64,000 bases of DNA from RUG708 sp050946535 (GTDB taxonomy: Bacteria; Bacillota; Clostridia; Peptostreptococcales; Anaerovoracaceae). A program made the position numbers and the translations under genes. Positions 50,504 to 60,443 of the stretch are shown piece after piece. Every line of letters starts with the position of its first letter. The first letter of the stretch is position 1. The stretch is from assembly GCA_050946535.1 (NCBI GenBank), contig JBMNUZ010000009.1, positions 1 to 64,000 of the forward strand. The letters run 5' to 3'. The notes below the pieces were generated by a model. That model made no database searches. It was not told the DNA's origin and saw only the letters and a list, made by a program, of their open reading frames with translations.

Positions 50504-51235
50504 TTATTCTTCGTCTGTAAGATCGATCGAGCAGTTTGTCGTAACCTTCTGAACATCGTCGTTTTCCTCGAGCTCAGCGACGAGCTTCTTAAGCGACTTG
50601 ATGTCAGAATCGTTCTCAGGCTTCGACTCGATCGAAGGAAGGTATTCGACTTCAGCCTCGGCTACCTTGAAGCCGGCCTTTTCGATAGCTTCCTGAACCG
50701 CATCGAAGTCTTCGACTGAGGTATAGATTACATAAACATCATCTTCGGTGGTCATGTCTTCCATACCGGCTTCCATACCGGCTTCCATGAGGGAATCCTC
50801 ATCTACGCCGTCTGCCTTTTCTACTTCGATAACACCTTTTCTTTCGAACATGTACGATACGCAGCCCGGTTTGCCCAGATTGCCGTTATGTCTGTCGAAA
50901 GAATGCTTTACAAACGAGGTCGTCCTGTTGTTGTTGTCAGTCAGAACATTGACGATCATGGCAACTCCGCCCGGACCGTATCCTTCGAATGACTCTTCAA
51001 CATATGATTCGCCCTCGAGTTCGCCTGTGCCCTTTTTGATGGCTCTCTCGATCTTGTCATTCGGCATATTGATGCTCTTGGCTCTCTCGATGGCGTGCTT
51101 CAGCGAAACGTTGTAGTCAGGATCTCCGCCTGCCTTCGCTGCTATAGTAATAACTCTCGCGTATTTTGTAAAATTAGCCGATCTCTTGGCATCCTGTGCT
51201 GCCTTTCTGCCGGCAATCGTACCATGTCTACCCAT
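50504..51235 (-). CDS. yebC: YebC/PmpR-family DNA-binding protein
   Basis: 243 residues. N-terminus GRHGTIAGRKAAQDAKRSANFTKY and the conserved DNPDYN-like GGDPDYNVSLKHAIERAKS, IERAIKKGTGE, EGYGPGGVAMIVNVLTDN identify the family. It contains a short internal duplication (MEAGMEAGMED). YebC proteins bind DNA or help ribosomes with proline stretches. Strong AAGGAG before ATG 51235. Confidence 0.93.
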   Translation of the reverse strand: MGRHGTIAGRKAAQDAKRSANFTKYARVITIAAKAGGDPDYNVSLKHAIERAKSINMPNDKIERAIKKGTGELEGESYVEESFEGYGPGGVAMIVNVLTDNNNRTTSFVKHSFDRHNGNLGKPGCVSYMFERKGVIEVEKADGVDEDSLMEAGMEAGMEDMTTEDDVYVIYTSVEDFDAVQEAIEKAGFKVAEAEVEYLPSIESKPENDSDIKSLKKLVAELEENDDVQKVTTNCSIDLTDEE

Positions 51236-51342
51236 TTACCTGATCAATCTCCTTAATTCATTTCAATTTTTTACATCGATAGATTATAGCACAGTTTTTT
51301 TCTCTGTTCAATGCCTATGGCTGATGCCAGAGGCGCTGCACA

Positions 51343-52701
51343 TCAGTTTTTCATTGAATGTACCGGCGCAGGTATTCTTCCGCCTCTCTCGACGAGTCTG
51401 CTGCATCCGAACTTGCTTACCGGCATTACAGGAGCCGTGCCGAGAAGGCCTCCGAGTTCTATCTCGTCTCCTGCCTTTTTGCCCTCGACAGGAATGACCC
51501 TGACAGCCGTCGTCTTTCCGTTTACCACTCCGATCGCTGCTTCATCAGCAATGATGCCTGAAATCGTAGACGCAGGAGTGTCTCCCGGAATCGCTATCAT
51601 ATCCAGACCTACTGAGCATACGCATGTCATGGCCTCGAGCTTTTCGATGCTTATCGAACCCGACTTGGCCGCCGCTATCATTCCTTCGTCTTCGCTGACA
51701 GGAATGAATGCTCCGCTGAGGCCGCCCACGTGGGATGAAGCCATGATGCCGCCCTTCTTGACCGCATCGTTCAGCATCGCCAGAGCGGCAGTAGTTCCAG
51801 GCGCTCCGCAGCTGTCGACGCCTATTTCCTCCAGAACCCTCGCGATGCTGTCGCCTATAGCAGGCGTAGGCGCAAGCGAAAGATCGACTATGCCGAACGG
51901 CGTATCGAGCCTTTTCGAAGCCTCGCTCGCCACGAGCATGCCCATTCTGGTTACCTTGAACGCGGCCTTTTTGATCGTGTCCGCCACTACGTCGAACGGC
52001 TGTTCACGGCAGCTTTCGAGCGCTACCTTGATGACTCCCGGGCCGCTTACTCCGACGTTTATTACAGTGTCTGATTCTCCGACTCCGTGGAACGCACCTG
52101 CCATGAACGGGTTGTCCTCGACGGCGTTTGCGAATACCACGAGCTTTGCGCAGCCTATGCTGTCATTGTCCGCCGTCAGCTTCGCAGTGTCTTTTACAAC
52201 CTGTCCCATTATCTTCACGGCATCCATATTTATTCCCGATCTCGTAGATCCTACATTCACCGAGGAGCAGACGAGCTCAGTCGCCGCGAGCGCCTCAGGA
52301 ATAGACTTGATGAGGATCTCGTCTCCCTTTGACATGCCCTTCTGGACGAGCGACGAAAAGCCGCCGATGAAGTTGACGCCTGTCGTCTTTGCTGCCTTGT
52401 CGAGCATTACCGCAAACTTGACGTAGTCTTTGTCCATGCTTGCCGCCGCAGCTATCGCCATAGGAGTGACCGAGATACGTTTATGAATGATAGGAATGCC
52501 GTATTCTCTTTCGATTTCCTCGCCTACGGATACCAGATTCTCAGCCTTTTTGCAGATTTTATCGTACATGCGCTGGCGCGCGATATCTCCGTTCGAATGA
52601 CCGCAGTCGAGAAGAGAAATGCCCATTGTGATAGTACGTATATCGAGCTTCTCTTTGTCGAACATATGAAGGGTCTTCATCACGTTATCAAGATTTATCA
52701 A
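51343..52701 (-). CDS. PFL-family protein (UPF0210/DUF711)
   Basis: 452 residues with a TTG start at 52701 (AGAGG seven bases upstream). Contains family-typical SVTPMAIAAAASMDKDYVKFA, GVNFIGGFSSLVQKGMSKGD, VCSSVNVGSTRSGINMDAV, GESDTVINVGVSGPGVIK and GPGGTTAAL-like CGAPGTTAALAML. Members resemble pyruvate-formate-lyase-like barrels without the usual glycyl-radical site; function unknown. It always pairs with the ACT-domain protein encoded just before it, as here (35-base gap). Confidence 0.9.
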   Translation of the reverse strand: MINLDNVMKTLHMFDKEKLDIRTITMGISLLDCGHSNGDIARQRMYDKICKKAENLVSVGEEIEREYGIPIIHKRISVTPMAIAAAASMDKDYVKFAVMLDKAAKTTGVNFIGGFSSLVQKGMSKGDEILIKSIPEALAATELVCSSVNVGSTRSGINMDAVKIMGQVVKDTAKLTADNDSIGCAKLVVFANAVEDNPFMAGAFHGVGESDTVINVGVSGPGVIKVALESCREQPFDVVADTIKKAAFKVTRMGMLVASEASKRLDTPFGIVDLSLAPTPAIGDSIARVLEEIGVDSCGAPGTTAALAMLNDAVKKGGIMASSHVGGLSGAFIPVSEDEGMIAAAKSGSISIEKLEAMTCVCSVGLDMIAIPGDTPASTISGIIADEAAIGVVNGKTTAVRVIPVEGKKAGDEIELGGLLGTAPVMPVSKFGCSRLVERGGRIPAPVHSMKN

Positions 52702-52736
52702 TTTATGACCTCTCTTTCATATATATGCAGCTTCGG

Positions 52737-53006
52737 TTAAAGCTCGCTCATCGCAGTGAAAATGCCTTCGTCCTGAATCCTGATATTGACGCCGATTTCG
52801 CTGCCTTTTTCCTCTAATTTTTTCTGGATCTCATCGAATGAGACTGGCATGTTCGAAGTGTCGACGACCATTATCATGGTAAACAGCTCATTCATGATGG
52901 TCTGGTTGATATCGAGGATATTGACGTCGTATTCTGCGAGCACAGAAGTCACATTATATATGATACCTATCTTGTCTTGTCCGATAACGGTGATTACAGC
53001 CTTCAT
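52737..53006 (-). CDS. ACT-domain protein (UPF0237)
   Basis: 89 residues, one ACT domain for the first 70 (AVITVIGQDKIGIIYNVTSVLAEYDVNI-type start, then MIMVVDTSNMPVSFDEIQKKL). ACT domains bind small ligands, usually amino acids. Encoded between the activase and the PFL protein, with 3- and 35-base gaps, so it is probably the ligand sensor of that pair. Confidence 0.92.
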   Translation of the reverse strand: MKAVITVIGQDKIGIIYNVTSVLAEYDVNILDINQTIMNELFTMIMVVDTSNMPVSFDEIQKKLEEKGSEIGVNIRIQDEGIFTAMSEL

Positions 53007-53009
53007 AAT

Positions 53010-56000
53010 CTAGATTACTCCTTCTTTTTTGTTTTCCTTATCGAGCTTTTCCTGTTCGATCTCTTTTTCGAGATTTCTGTGTGCCGTAGTCATCATCAGT
53101 TTTATTCTGTTGAGCTGGTTGACATCGCTGGCGCCCGGATCGTAATCGATGGCTACGATGTTCGACTTAGGATTGAGCTTCCTGAGAGGCCTTATCATGC
53201 CCTTGCCGGTTACGTGGTTAGGAAGGCATGCGAACGGCTGGAGGCACACGATGTTCTCGACCCCGCTGTCTATGAGTTCGGTCATCTCGCCTGCGAGCAG
53301 CCATCCCTCGCCGCACTGCGTGCCGAGCGATGTGACTTTTTCTGCCTTTTCCGCGATCTTGTCGACGTGAAGAGGCGGCTCGAATCTTTTGCTCTTTTCA
53401 AGCTCTCTGACGACTACATTTCTGTAGTGGTTTATCGCGTCGATGCCGAGCCTCGTTCCCTTGTACCAGACATAGGAACCGGCCATTTCCTTGTAATTGA
53501 ACTCGTAGTTCTTCATGCAGTACATAAAGAAGTCGAGCAGGTCAGGAACAACTGCTTCCCCGCCTTCGTCCTCTATTATCTTGACGATGTTGTTGTTGGC
53601 GTTCGGATGATACTTGACGAGTATTTCGCCTACGACGCCGACCTTAGGCTTTCTGACATCGAGAAGAGGAATTTCGTCGAATTCCTTCACGATCTGTTTT
53701 ACATTGCGCTTGAATTCCCTGAAGTTTCTGTTGATGACATTCTGTCTGGCAATTTCGTTCCATTTATGATAAAGCCTGTCGACGCTGCCTTTCTCAGCCT
53801 CGTACGGATGAGTCGCATTGACGAGCCTCATAAACAGATCACCGTACAGTGTAGCATACAAAATGCCGTAAAGCATCTTTGCAGAGAATTTCATACCAGG
53901 ATTTTTTTCGAGCCCGACGTAGTTTATGGAAACTACCGGCACCTGTTCCATTCCGTTTTCCTTCAGGGCCTTTCTGAGGAGCGCGATATAGTTGCTGGCT
54001 CTGCATCCGCCGCCAGTCTGCGACATCAGCACTGCCGTCCTGTTCAGGTCGTATTTCCCGGACTTCAATGTATTTATTATCGAACCGAGCGTGATTATCG
54101 TAGGATAGCACGCGTCGTTGTTTATGTATTTAAGTCCCGTTTCCACCGCGTTCTTGTCGACTACAGGCAGCAGATCGAGGTTGTATCCTGCATTGTTGAA
54201 TGCCGTCTGCATCAGATCGAACTGCATAGGAGCCATCTGCGGCATGAGCAGCGTGTAATTCTCTCTCATCTCCTTTGTGAAGATCACTCTCTCAAACGGC
54301 TTGATCTTCGGCTCGCAGTGGAGGTCGTGCTCTTTCCTCTCTTCGAGAGCAGCCTTGAGGGAACGTATTCTGATCCTTACTGCGCCGAGGTTTGTTCCTT
54401 CGTCGATCTTCAGGAGTGTGTAGAGCTTGTTGTGCTGCCCCAGTATCTCCTGAACTTCGTCGGTCGTAACCGCGTCGAGTCCGCATCCGAACGATGTGAG
54501 CTGAACGAGGTCCACGTCGTCCCTTGATCCCGCGAAATCAGCCGCCTTGTAGAGTCTCGAGTGATACATCCACTGGTCGAGAACCCTGACAGGTCTCTTG
54601 AGGTTCGTGCGTCCTGCGACCGAAGATTCGGTGAGCACGGCGAATCCGAACGATGTGATTACCTGGTCGATGCCGTGGTTGATCTCAGGATCGAGATGAT
54701 AAGGCCTGCCCGCAAGTATTATGGCGTGCTTGCCCTTGCTCTCGACGTAGTTGAGTATCCTCGTTCCCTGGTCGAATACATCCTGCTTGAAGTTTTCGTC
54801 TTCAGCACGGCCTGCATCTACCGCATCGGAAATCTCTTTCTTGGTAACGCCGAACGAGCTGAATTCCTCGTAGAGCCTTTCCTTCAGGCGTTTGTCGTCG
54901 TAATACGGCAGGAATGGATGCATCAGCGTCACGTGGTTTTCAGAAATGGTTTCCGCCATATTTCCCGCGATTACTTCTGGATACATGGCTACTATCGGGC
55001 AGTTGTAGTGGTTGTTCGCGCTCTCGTCCTCTATCATCTCGTAGTTCAGCGAAGGATAGAAGATCGTCTTTACCCCGCTGTTGATCAGCCACTGAACGTG
55101 GCCGTGAACGAGCTTCGCCGGATAGCATGCCGTGTCTGAAGAAATGGTCTCCATTCCGAGTTCGTAGATATCTTTTGTCGATGCAGGTGAAAGCACGACT
55201 CTGAAACCGAGCTTCGTCAGGAACGTAAACCAGAACGGGTAGTTCTCGTGCATGTTGAGCACTCTCGGAATGCCGATAATGCCCCTCTTCGCCTTCGAGG
55301 AATCGAGCGGCGTGTAGTAGTCGAACAATCTCTCGTACTTGTATTTGAAGAGGTTGTATTCGTCCTTCTTCTTTACTTGTTTGCCGGCGCCTCTTTCGCA
55401 TCTGTTTCCAGTGATGAACCTGCTGCCGTCGTTGAAAATATTGATCGTCAGCTGGCAGTTGTTCTCGCACTTTCCGCATCTCGCGAACTTGTTCTTTACG
55501 GAGAACTCGTCGAGCTGTTCGTCGTTCAGAACGCTTGAAACACCGTTTCCGGCATATCTGTCCATGCCGATTAGCGCTGCTCCGTACGCTCCCATTACGC
55601 CTGAAATATCAGGTCTTATGACGTTTCTTCCGAGTATCTTTTCTATGCTTCTGAGCACGGAATCGTTGAGGAACGTACCGCCCTGAACGATGATGTTTTC
55701 GCCGGCCTCCGATACATCCCTGAGCTTTATTACTTTATACAGGGCGTTCTTAATTACAGAATACGAAAGTCCTGCCGAAATGTCGCCGATTTCGGCACCT
55801 TCCTTCTGAGCCTGCTTAACCTTTGAATTCATGAATACCGTGCATCTCGTTCCGAGGTCTACAGGATGATGCGATTCGAGCGCCTCTTCTGCAAACTCCT
55901 CGACATCCATATTCACGCTCTTTGCGTACGTTTCTATGAATGATCCGCATCCGGACGAGCACGCTTCGTTGAGAACGATGTCGTAGACCGCTCCGTCCTT

Positions 56001-57278
56001 GATCTTGATGCACTTCATATCCTGTCCGCCGATATCGAGTATGAAGTCGACGTCTGGCTTGAATTTTCTCGCGGCACGGTAGTGCGAGATTGTCTCGACT
56101 TCACCGTAGTCCGCGTTGAACGCAGCTTTTATGAGGCCCTCGCCGTAGCCAGTAGTGACCGTATACGCTATGTACAGATTTTCAGGCATCTTGCTGTAGA
56201 GATCCTTCAATATCTTTCTCGCGGATTCCACAGGATTGCCGTGATTGCCGGTGTAATACGTGTAGAGCAGCCTGCCCTCGCTGTCGGTCAGAGCAGCCTT
56301 CGTCGTAGTGGAACCGGCATCGATTCCGAGGAAAGCCGGACCTTCCGCTTCTGAAAGTTCTGCTCTCTCCACTTTTTCGCTGTCGTGGCGTGCCTTGAAT
56401 TGCTCGTAGTCCTCTTCGTCCTTGAAGAGAGGCTCGAGATATTTCGTGTCAGTCTCCGCCTTGAGGTCAGGGTCCTTGATCTTTTCTGCAAGAGCCTTCA
56501 GACTGATTTCAGGGCTCTTTTCGGCGAGATAAGCGGCGCCGAGTGCTACGAAGTACCGTGCGTTTTCAGGGAAAATAACGTTTTCCGGCTTGAGGTTAAG
56601 TGTTTCTGTAAACCTCTTTCTGAGCTCTGACATGAACGAAAGCGGGCCGCCGAGGTATGCCACGTTGCCCTCTATCTTTCTTCCGCACGCGAGTCCGCTG
56701 ATAGTCTGATTTACAACGGCCTGAAATATCGAAACCGCAAGATCCTCTCTGGCCGCGCCCTCGTTGATTAGCGGCTGGATGTCCGTCTTAGCGAACACGC
56801 CGCATCTCGCAGCTATAGGGTAAATGGTCTTGTAGTTCTTGGCAGCTTCGTTAAGGCCGTTTGCATCCGTATTGAGGAGCACCGCCATCTGGTCGATGAA
56901 TGCTCCCGTTCCTCCGGCACACGTGCCGTTCATCCTCTGCTCCACCGTGTCGCCGTAGAATGTGATCTTCGCATCTTCCCCGCCGAGCTCGATAACCACA
57001 TCTGTCTGCGGAATCAGTCTCGAAACGGCTTCCGAAGAAGCTATAACCTCCTGGGCAAACGGAATGTCAAGGCTGTTTGAAATCGAAAGGCCGCCAGATC
57101 CGGTTATAGTCACCTGAGCTGTGCCGTCGTAAAATTCGCAGAGGTCGTCCAGCATGTCGCTGACCTTGCTGAATACACTCGACATGTGCCTTTCATACTT
57201 TTTATATACAATGTTGTCGCTGTCGTCGAGCAGCACCAGTTTTACAGTCGTTGAACCGACGTCAATACCAAGTTTCAC
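53010..57278 (-). CDS. Giant BadF-type activase fused to 2-hydroxyacyl-CoA dehydratase-like domains
   Basis: 1422 residues. Two BadF/HgdC-type ATPase domains in tandem: the first starts KLGIDVGSTTVKLVLLD with CAGGTGAFIDQM and AARCGVFAKTDIQPL; the second starts at about residue 315 (FLGIDAGSTTTKAALTD) with NEACSSGCGSFIETYA and LGTRCTVFMNSKVKQAQ. Each has the Cys needed to hold a [4Fe-4S] cluster between subunits. Then a cysteine cluster (FARCGKCENNCQL, GNRCERGAG) and two DUF2229/HgdB-like regions (IIGIPRVLNMHENYPFWF; later HAIILAGRPYHLDPEINHG and GEGWLLAGEMTELIDSG). Such proteins drive ATP-coupled electron transfer in difficult reductions; the substrate here is unknown. Operon with the ACT and PFL genes. 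Confidence 0.9.
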   Translation of the reverse strand: MKLGIDVGSTTVKLVLLDDSDNIVYKKYERHMSSVFSKVSDMLDDLCEFYDGTAQVTITGSGGLSISNSLDIPFAQEVIASSEAVSRLIPQTDVVIELGGEDAKITFYGDTVEQRMNGTCAGGTGAFIDQMAVLLNTDANGLNEAAKNYKTIYPIAARCGVFAKTDIQPLINEGAAREDLAVSIFQAVVNQTISGLACGRKIEGNVAYLGGPLSFMSELRKRFTETLNLKPENVIFPENARYFVALGAAYLAEKSPEISLKALAEKIKDPDLKAETDTKYLEPLFKDEEDYEQFKARHDSEKVERAELSEAEGPAFLGIDAGSTTTKAALTDSEGRLLYTYYTGNHGNPVESARKILKDLYSKMPENLYIAYTVTTGYGEGLIKAAFNADYGEVETISHYRAARKFKPDVDFILDIGGQDMKCIKIKDGAVYDIVLNEACSSGCGSFIETYAKSVNMDVEEFAEEALESHHPVDLGTRCTVFMNSKVKQAQKEGAEIGDISAGLSYSVIKNALYKVIKLRDVSEAGENIIVQGGTFLNDSVLRSIEKILGRNVIRPDISGVMGAYGAALIGMDRYAGNGVSSVLNDEQLDEFSVKNKFARCGKCENNCQLTINIFNDGSRFITGNRCERGAGKQVKKKDEYNLFKYKYERLFDYYTPLDSSKAKRGIIGIPRVLNMHENYPFWFTFLTKLGFRVVLSPASTKDIYELGMETISSDTACYPAKLVHGHVQWLINSGVKTIFYPSLNYEMIEDESANNHYNCPIVAMYPEVIAGNMAETISENHVTLMHPFLPYYDDKRLKERLYEEFSSFGVTKKEISDAVDAGRAEDENFKQDVFDQGTRILNYVESKGKHAIILAGRPYHLDPEINHGIDQVITSFGFAVLTESSVAGRTNLKRPVRVLDQWMYHSRLYKAADFAGSRDDVDLVQLTSFGCGLDAVTTDEVQEILGQHNKLYTLLKIDEGTNLGAVRIRIRSLKAALEERKEHDLHCEPKIKPFERVIFTKEMRENYTLLMPQMAPMQFDLMQTAFNNAGYNLDLLPVVDKNAVETGLKYINNDACYPTIITLGSIINTLKSGKYDLNRTAVLMSQTGGGCRASNYIALLRKALKENGMEQVPVVSINYVGLEKNPGMKFSAKMLYGILYATLYGDLFMRLVNATHPYEAEKGSVDRLYHKWNEIARQNVINRNFREFKRNVKQIVKEFDEIPLLDVRKPKVGVVGEILVKYHPNANNNIVKIIEDEGGEAVVPDLLDFFMYCMKNYEFNYKEMAGSYVWYKGTRLGIDAINHYRNVVVRELEKSKRFEPPLHVDKIAEKAEKVTSLGTQCGEGWLLAGEMTELIDSGVENIVCLQPFACLPNHVTGKGMIRPLRKLNPKSNIVAIDYDPGASDVNQLNRIKLMMTTAHRNLEKEIEQEKLDKENKKEGVI

Positions 57279-57553
57279 AAAAATTCCTCCGAAATTACCT
57301 GTTGCATTCTCTCACTCTGTTTATATTAAGCCGGGCCTGAGCCATGACGCACCACGGGTACGGGTCCGGAATTCATAATACTTTTACCCCCAGAATTGTC
57401 AGGTAATCTGTACAAAATCATGCCAGCGTTTAAAAATGACGCTTCTTTTGTTTTAACTTCTTAACTGCCTATTATATGTAATTTTCATCAAGTTTCAATA
57501 TCCGATTGTCCGGATTTGTCTATTATTGCCTTCATCTTTCAATTATTACGCTC

Positions 57554-58375
57554 TTATGACGCTCTTCCCGTAATCTTTCCGGCCACTGCGAATATAACGA
57601 AAACGATGACGTTTACGCAGACTACGCTCGCTCCGCTCGGAGTTTCGAGAAGCATGCTCAAAACCATGCCGGCGATGAAGCTGGCCACGGAAAGCACCGC
57701 TGAGCAGACCGTCACCGATTTGAAAGTCTTGAAGCACCGCATAGCCGAAAGCGGCGGAAATATGATGAGGCTTGAAATGAGCAGAGCTCCCACCATTTTC
57801 ATGCCAAGCACGACTGTAACCGCAGTCAGCACCGCGAGAACTGTGCTGCAAAGTCCGGTATTGGTTCCAGTCGCTTTTGCAAACGTCTCGTCAAACGTAA
57901 CGGCGAACAGTCTCGGATAGAACAGTATGAAAAATGCCGTCACACATATGCTGAGGACTATTGAAAACTTCGCGTCGCCGTCAGAAAGCGCGAGAATGCT
58001 TCCGAACATATAGTTATATACATCGGTATTCATTCCCGTAGATACCGAAATTAGCATTACACCCACTGCGAGAGCTCCCGACGATATCATCGCTATCGCA
58101 GCGTCGCCGTTGATTCTCGTGTTCTGAGATATTCTCAGCAGGAAAAAGGCGGCAGCGACACACACCGGTATCGCTACGTAAAGAGGGGCGAGATTCAGTG
58201 CTGCCGCCGCGGCAATAGCGCCGAATCCTACGTGCGAAAGGCCGTCGCCTATCATCGAAAACCGTTTCAGCACAAGGCTTACGCCGAGCAGTGAACAGCA
58301 CAGCGACACGAGCGTTCCTGCTATGACAGCCCTGAGTATGAAATGATAGTTGAGCATTTCGGAGATAATCTGCAT
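57554..58375 (-). CDS. znuB: Zinc/manganese ABC transporter, permease
   Basis: 273 residues from ATG 58375 (GGAGGTGGATGCTG upstream; the ATG two codons before is too close to it). ABC-3 permease with about eight membrane helices; motifs GLSHVGFGAIAAAAALN, INGDAAIAMISSGALAVGVML and GMKMVGALLISSLIIFPPLSAM identify it. Start overlaps the znuC stop by one base. Confidence 0.92.
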   Translation of the reverse strand: MQIISEMLNYHFILRAVIAGTLVSLCCSLLGVSLVLKRFSMIGDGLSHVGFGAIAAAAALNLAPLYVAIPVCVAAAFFLLRISQNTRINGDAAIAMISSGALAVGVMLISVSTGMNTDVYNYMFGSILALSDGDAKFSIVLSICVTAFFILFYPRLFAVTFDETFAKATGTNTGLCSTVLAVLTAVTVVLGMKMVGALLISSLIIFPPLSAMRCFKTFKSVTVCSAVLSVASFIAGMVLSMLLETPSGASVVCVNVIVFVIFAVAGKITGRAS

Positions 58376-59079
58376 CAGCATCCACCTCCGATGAATTTCC
58401 TGCCGAACTCGGACTTTCTGTATTCGTCGACGGTTCCGAAAAACGTTCCGGTATGGCTTATATGAAGTATATGAGTCGCGTATTTCAGCGTGCTTTCTAT
58501 ATCGTGTGAGATCATCACGATCGTCATTCCCATAGTTTTATTGATGTCTGCTATGAGCTCGTACATATCCTGCGCAGCGATCGGATCGAGCCCCGTCACA
58601 GGTTCGTCGAGCAGGAGCAGCTTTTTGGATGCGCACATGGCCCTGGCGAGGAGAACCCTCTGCTGCTGGCCTCCCGAAAGGTCACGGTAGCACTTGTCGG
58701 AAATATTGTCGATCCCGAGAAGCTTCATCTTTTCATAAGCGTCTTTTTTATCTCTTCGCGAATAAAACGGCTTCATGCCGATCGAGTTGAGCCTGCCCGA
58801 AAGGACGACTTCCCGCACCGATGCAGGAAAATCTCTCTGCACATCCCTCTGCTGGGGCAGATATCCTATTTCGCTCGATTTAAGCCCGTCTCCAAATTCG
58901 ATGGAGCCGCTGTCGGGCTGTTTAAGGCCCAGGATGCCTCTTGCCGCCGTACTCTTGCCGGAACCGTTTTCTCCGATTATGCACATGTATTCCCCGTCAT
59001 TGACGGTGAAATTCAGACCGCTGACTACAGTGCTGCTGCCGTACGAAAACGAAACATCTCTGCAGATAATCTGCGACAC
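58375..59079 (-). CDS. znuC: Zinc/manganese ABC transporter, ATP-binding protein
   Basis: 234 residues with GTG start at 59079, placed by GGAGGTGATT just upstream; an earlier ATG would include that site in the coding region. Walker A GENGSGKSTAARGILGL, signature LSGGQQQRVLLARAM, Walker B LLLLDEPVTGLD and switch His (MISHD). Follows znuA by about 300 bases, with a large repeat array between. Confidence 0.94.
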   Translation of the reverse strand: MSQIICRDVSFSYGSSTVVSGLNFTVNDGEYMCIIGENGSGKSTAARGILGLKQPDSGSIEFGDGLKSSEIGYLPQQRDVQRDFPASVREVVLSGRLNSIGMKPFYSRRDKKDAYEKMKLLGIDNISDKCYRDLSGGQQQRVLLARAMCASKKLLLLDEPVTGLDPIAAQDMYELIADINKTMGMTIVMISHDIESTLKYATHILHISHTGTFFGTVDEYRKSEFGRKFIGGGC

Positions 59080-59149
59080 ACTAATCACCTCCATGAACTT
59101 GCATTGTTTAATATATTAAATCCAGTCTGTTAAAGCAGGCCCGCGCCCG

Positions 59150-59359
59150 CTGAAGTTCTCCGGCTCCAGTCTGCGCACACTTACGTTGTCGGGTTCCGAC
59201 CCTATCCAGCTTACGTTGTCGGGCTCCAATCCGTGTCTGCTGACTTTCTCCGTCTCCCGCTCGATCCAGCTTACGTTGTCGGGCTCCAATCCGTGTCTGC
59301 TGACTTTCTCCGTCTCCCGCCCGGTCCAGCTTACGTTATCCGGGCTTGCACCTGCAGGT
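59150..59359. repeat. 30-bp tandem repeat with 60-bp higher-order unit, seven units
   Basis: Units begin at 59150 and every 30 bases to 59330; two types alternate (CTTACGTTGTCGGGCTCCAA... and CTGACTTTCTCCGTCTCCCG...) so that 60-bp pairs repeat. Fills almost all of the space between znuA and znuC. Confidence 0.85.
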
Positions 59360-59373
59360 CCGTCCTTTGTTCT

Positions 59374-60351
59374 TCAGTTAAGAGCGTATCTGAGGTTCTC
59401 TAGATTGTCCCTCATGAGCGATATATATGTGACACCGTCTTCGAACTGCTGCGCCGTCACGTTGTGGCACGAGCTGAACAGCAGTTTCTTCGCACCGGTT
59501 TCTTCTGCCACCGTGTCCGCCATCTTCTGATTTGAAAGTTCTATATAGAACACGGCTGGTATATTTTCCTTCTTTACCCTTTCGATCAGCGAAACGACCG
59601 TCTTTGCCGAAGGCTCCGCATCGGATGCGCATCCCGGATAGGCTGCATAGTATGTAAGGCCGTATTCCTCGGTAAAATACCTTACCGGAAATCTGTCTGC
59701 AAATATGACGGTTTTCCGCTTCGAATTGTTCACTACATCTCTGAAATCGCTGTCCAGATCCTGCAGTTCCTTCTGATATTCTTCGTTGTTTTTCTCGTAG
59801 TCAGACGCATGCTCCGGATCGATCTCCTGCAGCGAATCCGATATCGCGCTGGCTATTTTCTGCGCATTCATCGGAGAGGTCCAGACATGCTCGTCCCATT
59901 CATCTTCCGAACGCTGCTCGGCCGTCGTCTGCATGCCGCCCGTGATCTCTTCCTTGTACAAACCGGTGCATTCGGTCATCACCACCGTCTTCGGCTTGTT
60001 ATCGAGCGAATCGAGTATTTTATCCACCCACGCGTCGTTTTCGCCGCCGGCATATATGAACAGATCGCAGTTTTCAATCTCCTCTATATCCTTAACCGTA
60101 GGGTCGTATGAATGCACGTCGGTTCCGGGTTTTATGAGCATTGTTACATCCGCGTTTCCGCCCGACACCTGCCGTGCGAAGTCGTATGCCGCAAAAATAG
60201 TAGCCACTACTTTTACGCGGCCGCCGTCATCTTCCGAAGAGGAAGATCCCGAAGAAGAGGACCCTGAGGACGTGCTTCCGCACGACGTCAGGACGAGAAC
60301 CGCCGCGAGCAGCAGAATCAGCAGAGCGGGAAGCCTGAGTATTTTTTTCAT
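59374..60351 (-). CDS. znuA: Zinc-type substrate-binding lipoprotein (ZnuA)
   Basis: 325 residues. Lipoprotein signal ending LVLTSC, then a low-complexity Ser/Gly/Glu linker (STSSGSSSSGSSSSEDDGG) and the ABC metal-binding fold: DVHSYDPTVKDIEEIENCDLFIY and DEHVWTSPMNAQKIASAI give two His ligands. The region usually holding a third His reads VIFADRFPVRYFTEEYGL, as in many clostridial homologues, with Asp/Arg instead. It binds zinc or manganese for the ZnuBC importer. Confidence 0.9.
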   Translation of the reverse strand: MKKILRLPALLILLLAAVLVLTSCGSTSSGSSSSGSSSSEDDGGRVKVVATIFAAYDFARQVSGGNADVTMLIKPGTDVHSYDPTVKDIEEIENCDLFIYAGGENDAWVDKILDSLDNKPKTVVMTECTGLYKEEITGGMQTTAEQRSEDEWDEHVWTSPMNAQKIASAISDSLQEIDPEHASDYEKNNEEYQKELQDLDSDFRDVVNNSKRKTVIFADRFPVRYFTEEYGLTYYAAYPGCASDAEPSAKTVVSLIERVKKENIPAVFYIELSNQKMADTVAEETGAKKLLFSSCHNVTAQQFEDGVTYISLMRDNLENLRYALN

Positions 60352-60382
60352 CTTCAGCCCGTCACCTCCGGAAGCTTTGCGT

Positions 60383-60412
60383 AAAAAATACGGCTGTCGT
60401 TAAACAGCCGTA
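60383..60412 (-). terminator. Terminator of the hypothetical gene
   Basis: Minus strand TACGGCTG / CAGCCGTA (60389-60412) followed by T6. Confidence 0.75.
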
Positions 60413-60443
60413 ACAGAAAATCATTTTACACGATTCAGCTGAC

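Noticed and set aside
52977..54527. Long open frame antisense to the activase, about 516 codons
   Set aside because: Lies wholly within the activase coding strand's complement, has no ribosome binding site and no domain; the activase frame is fully supported. Such frames arise from codon bias.
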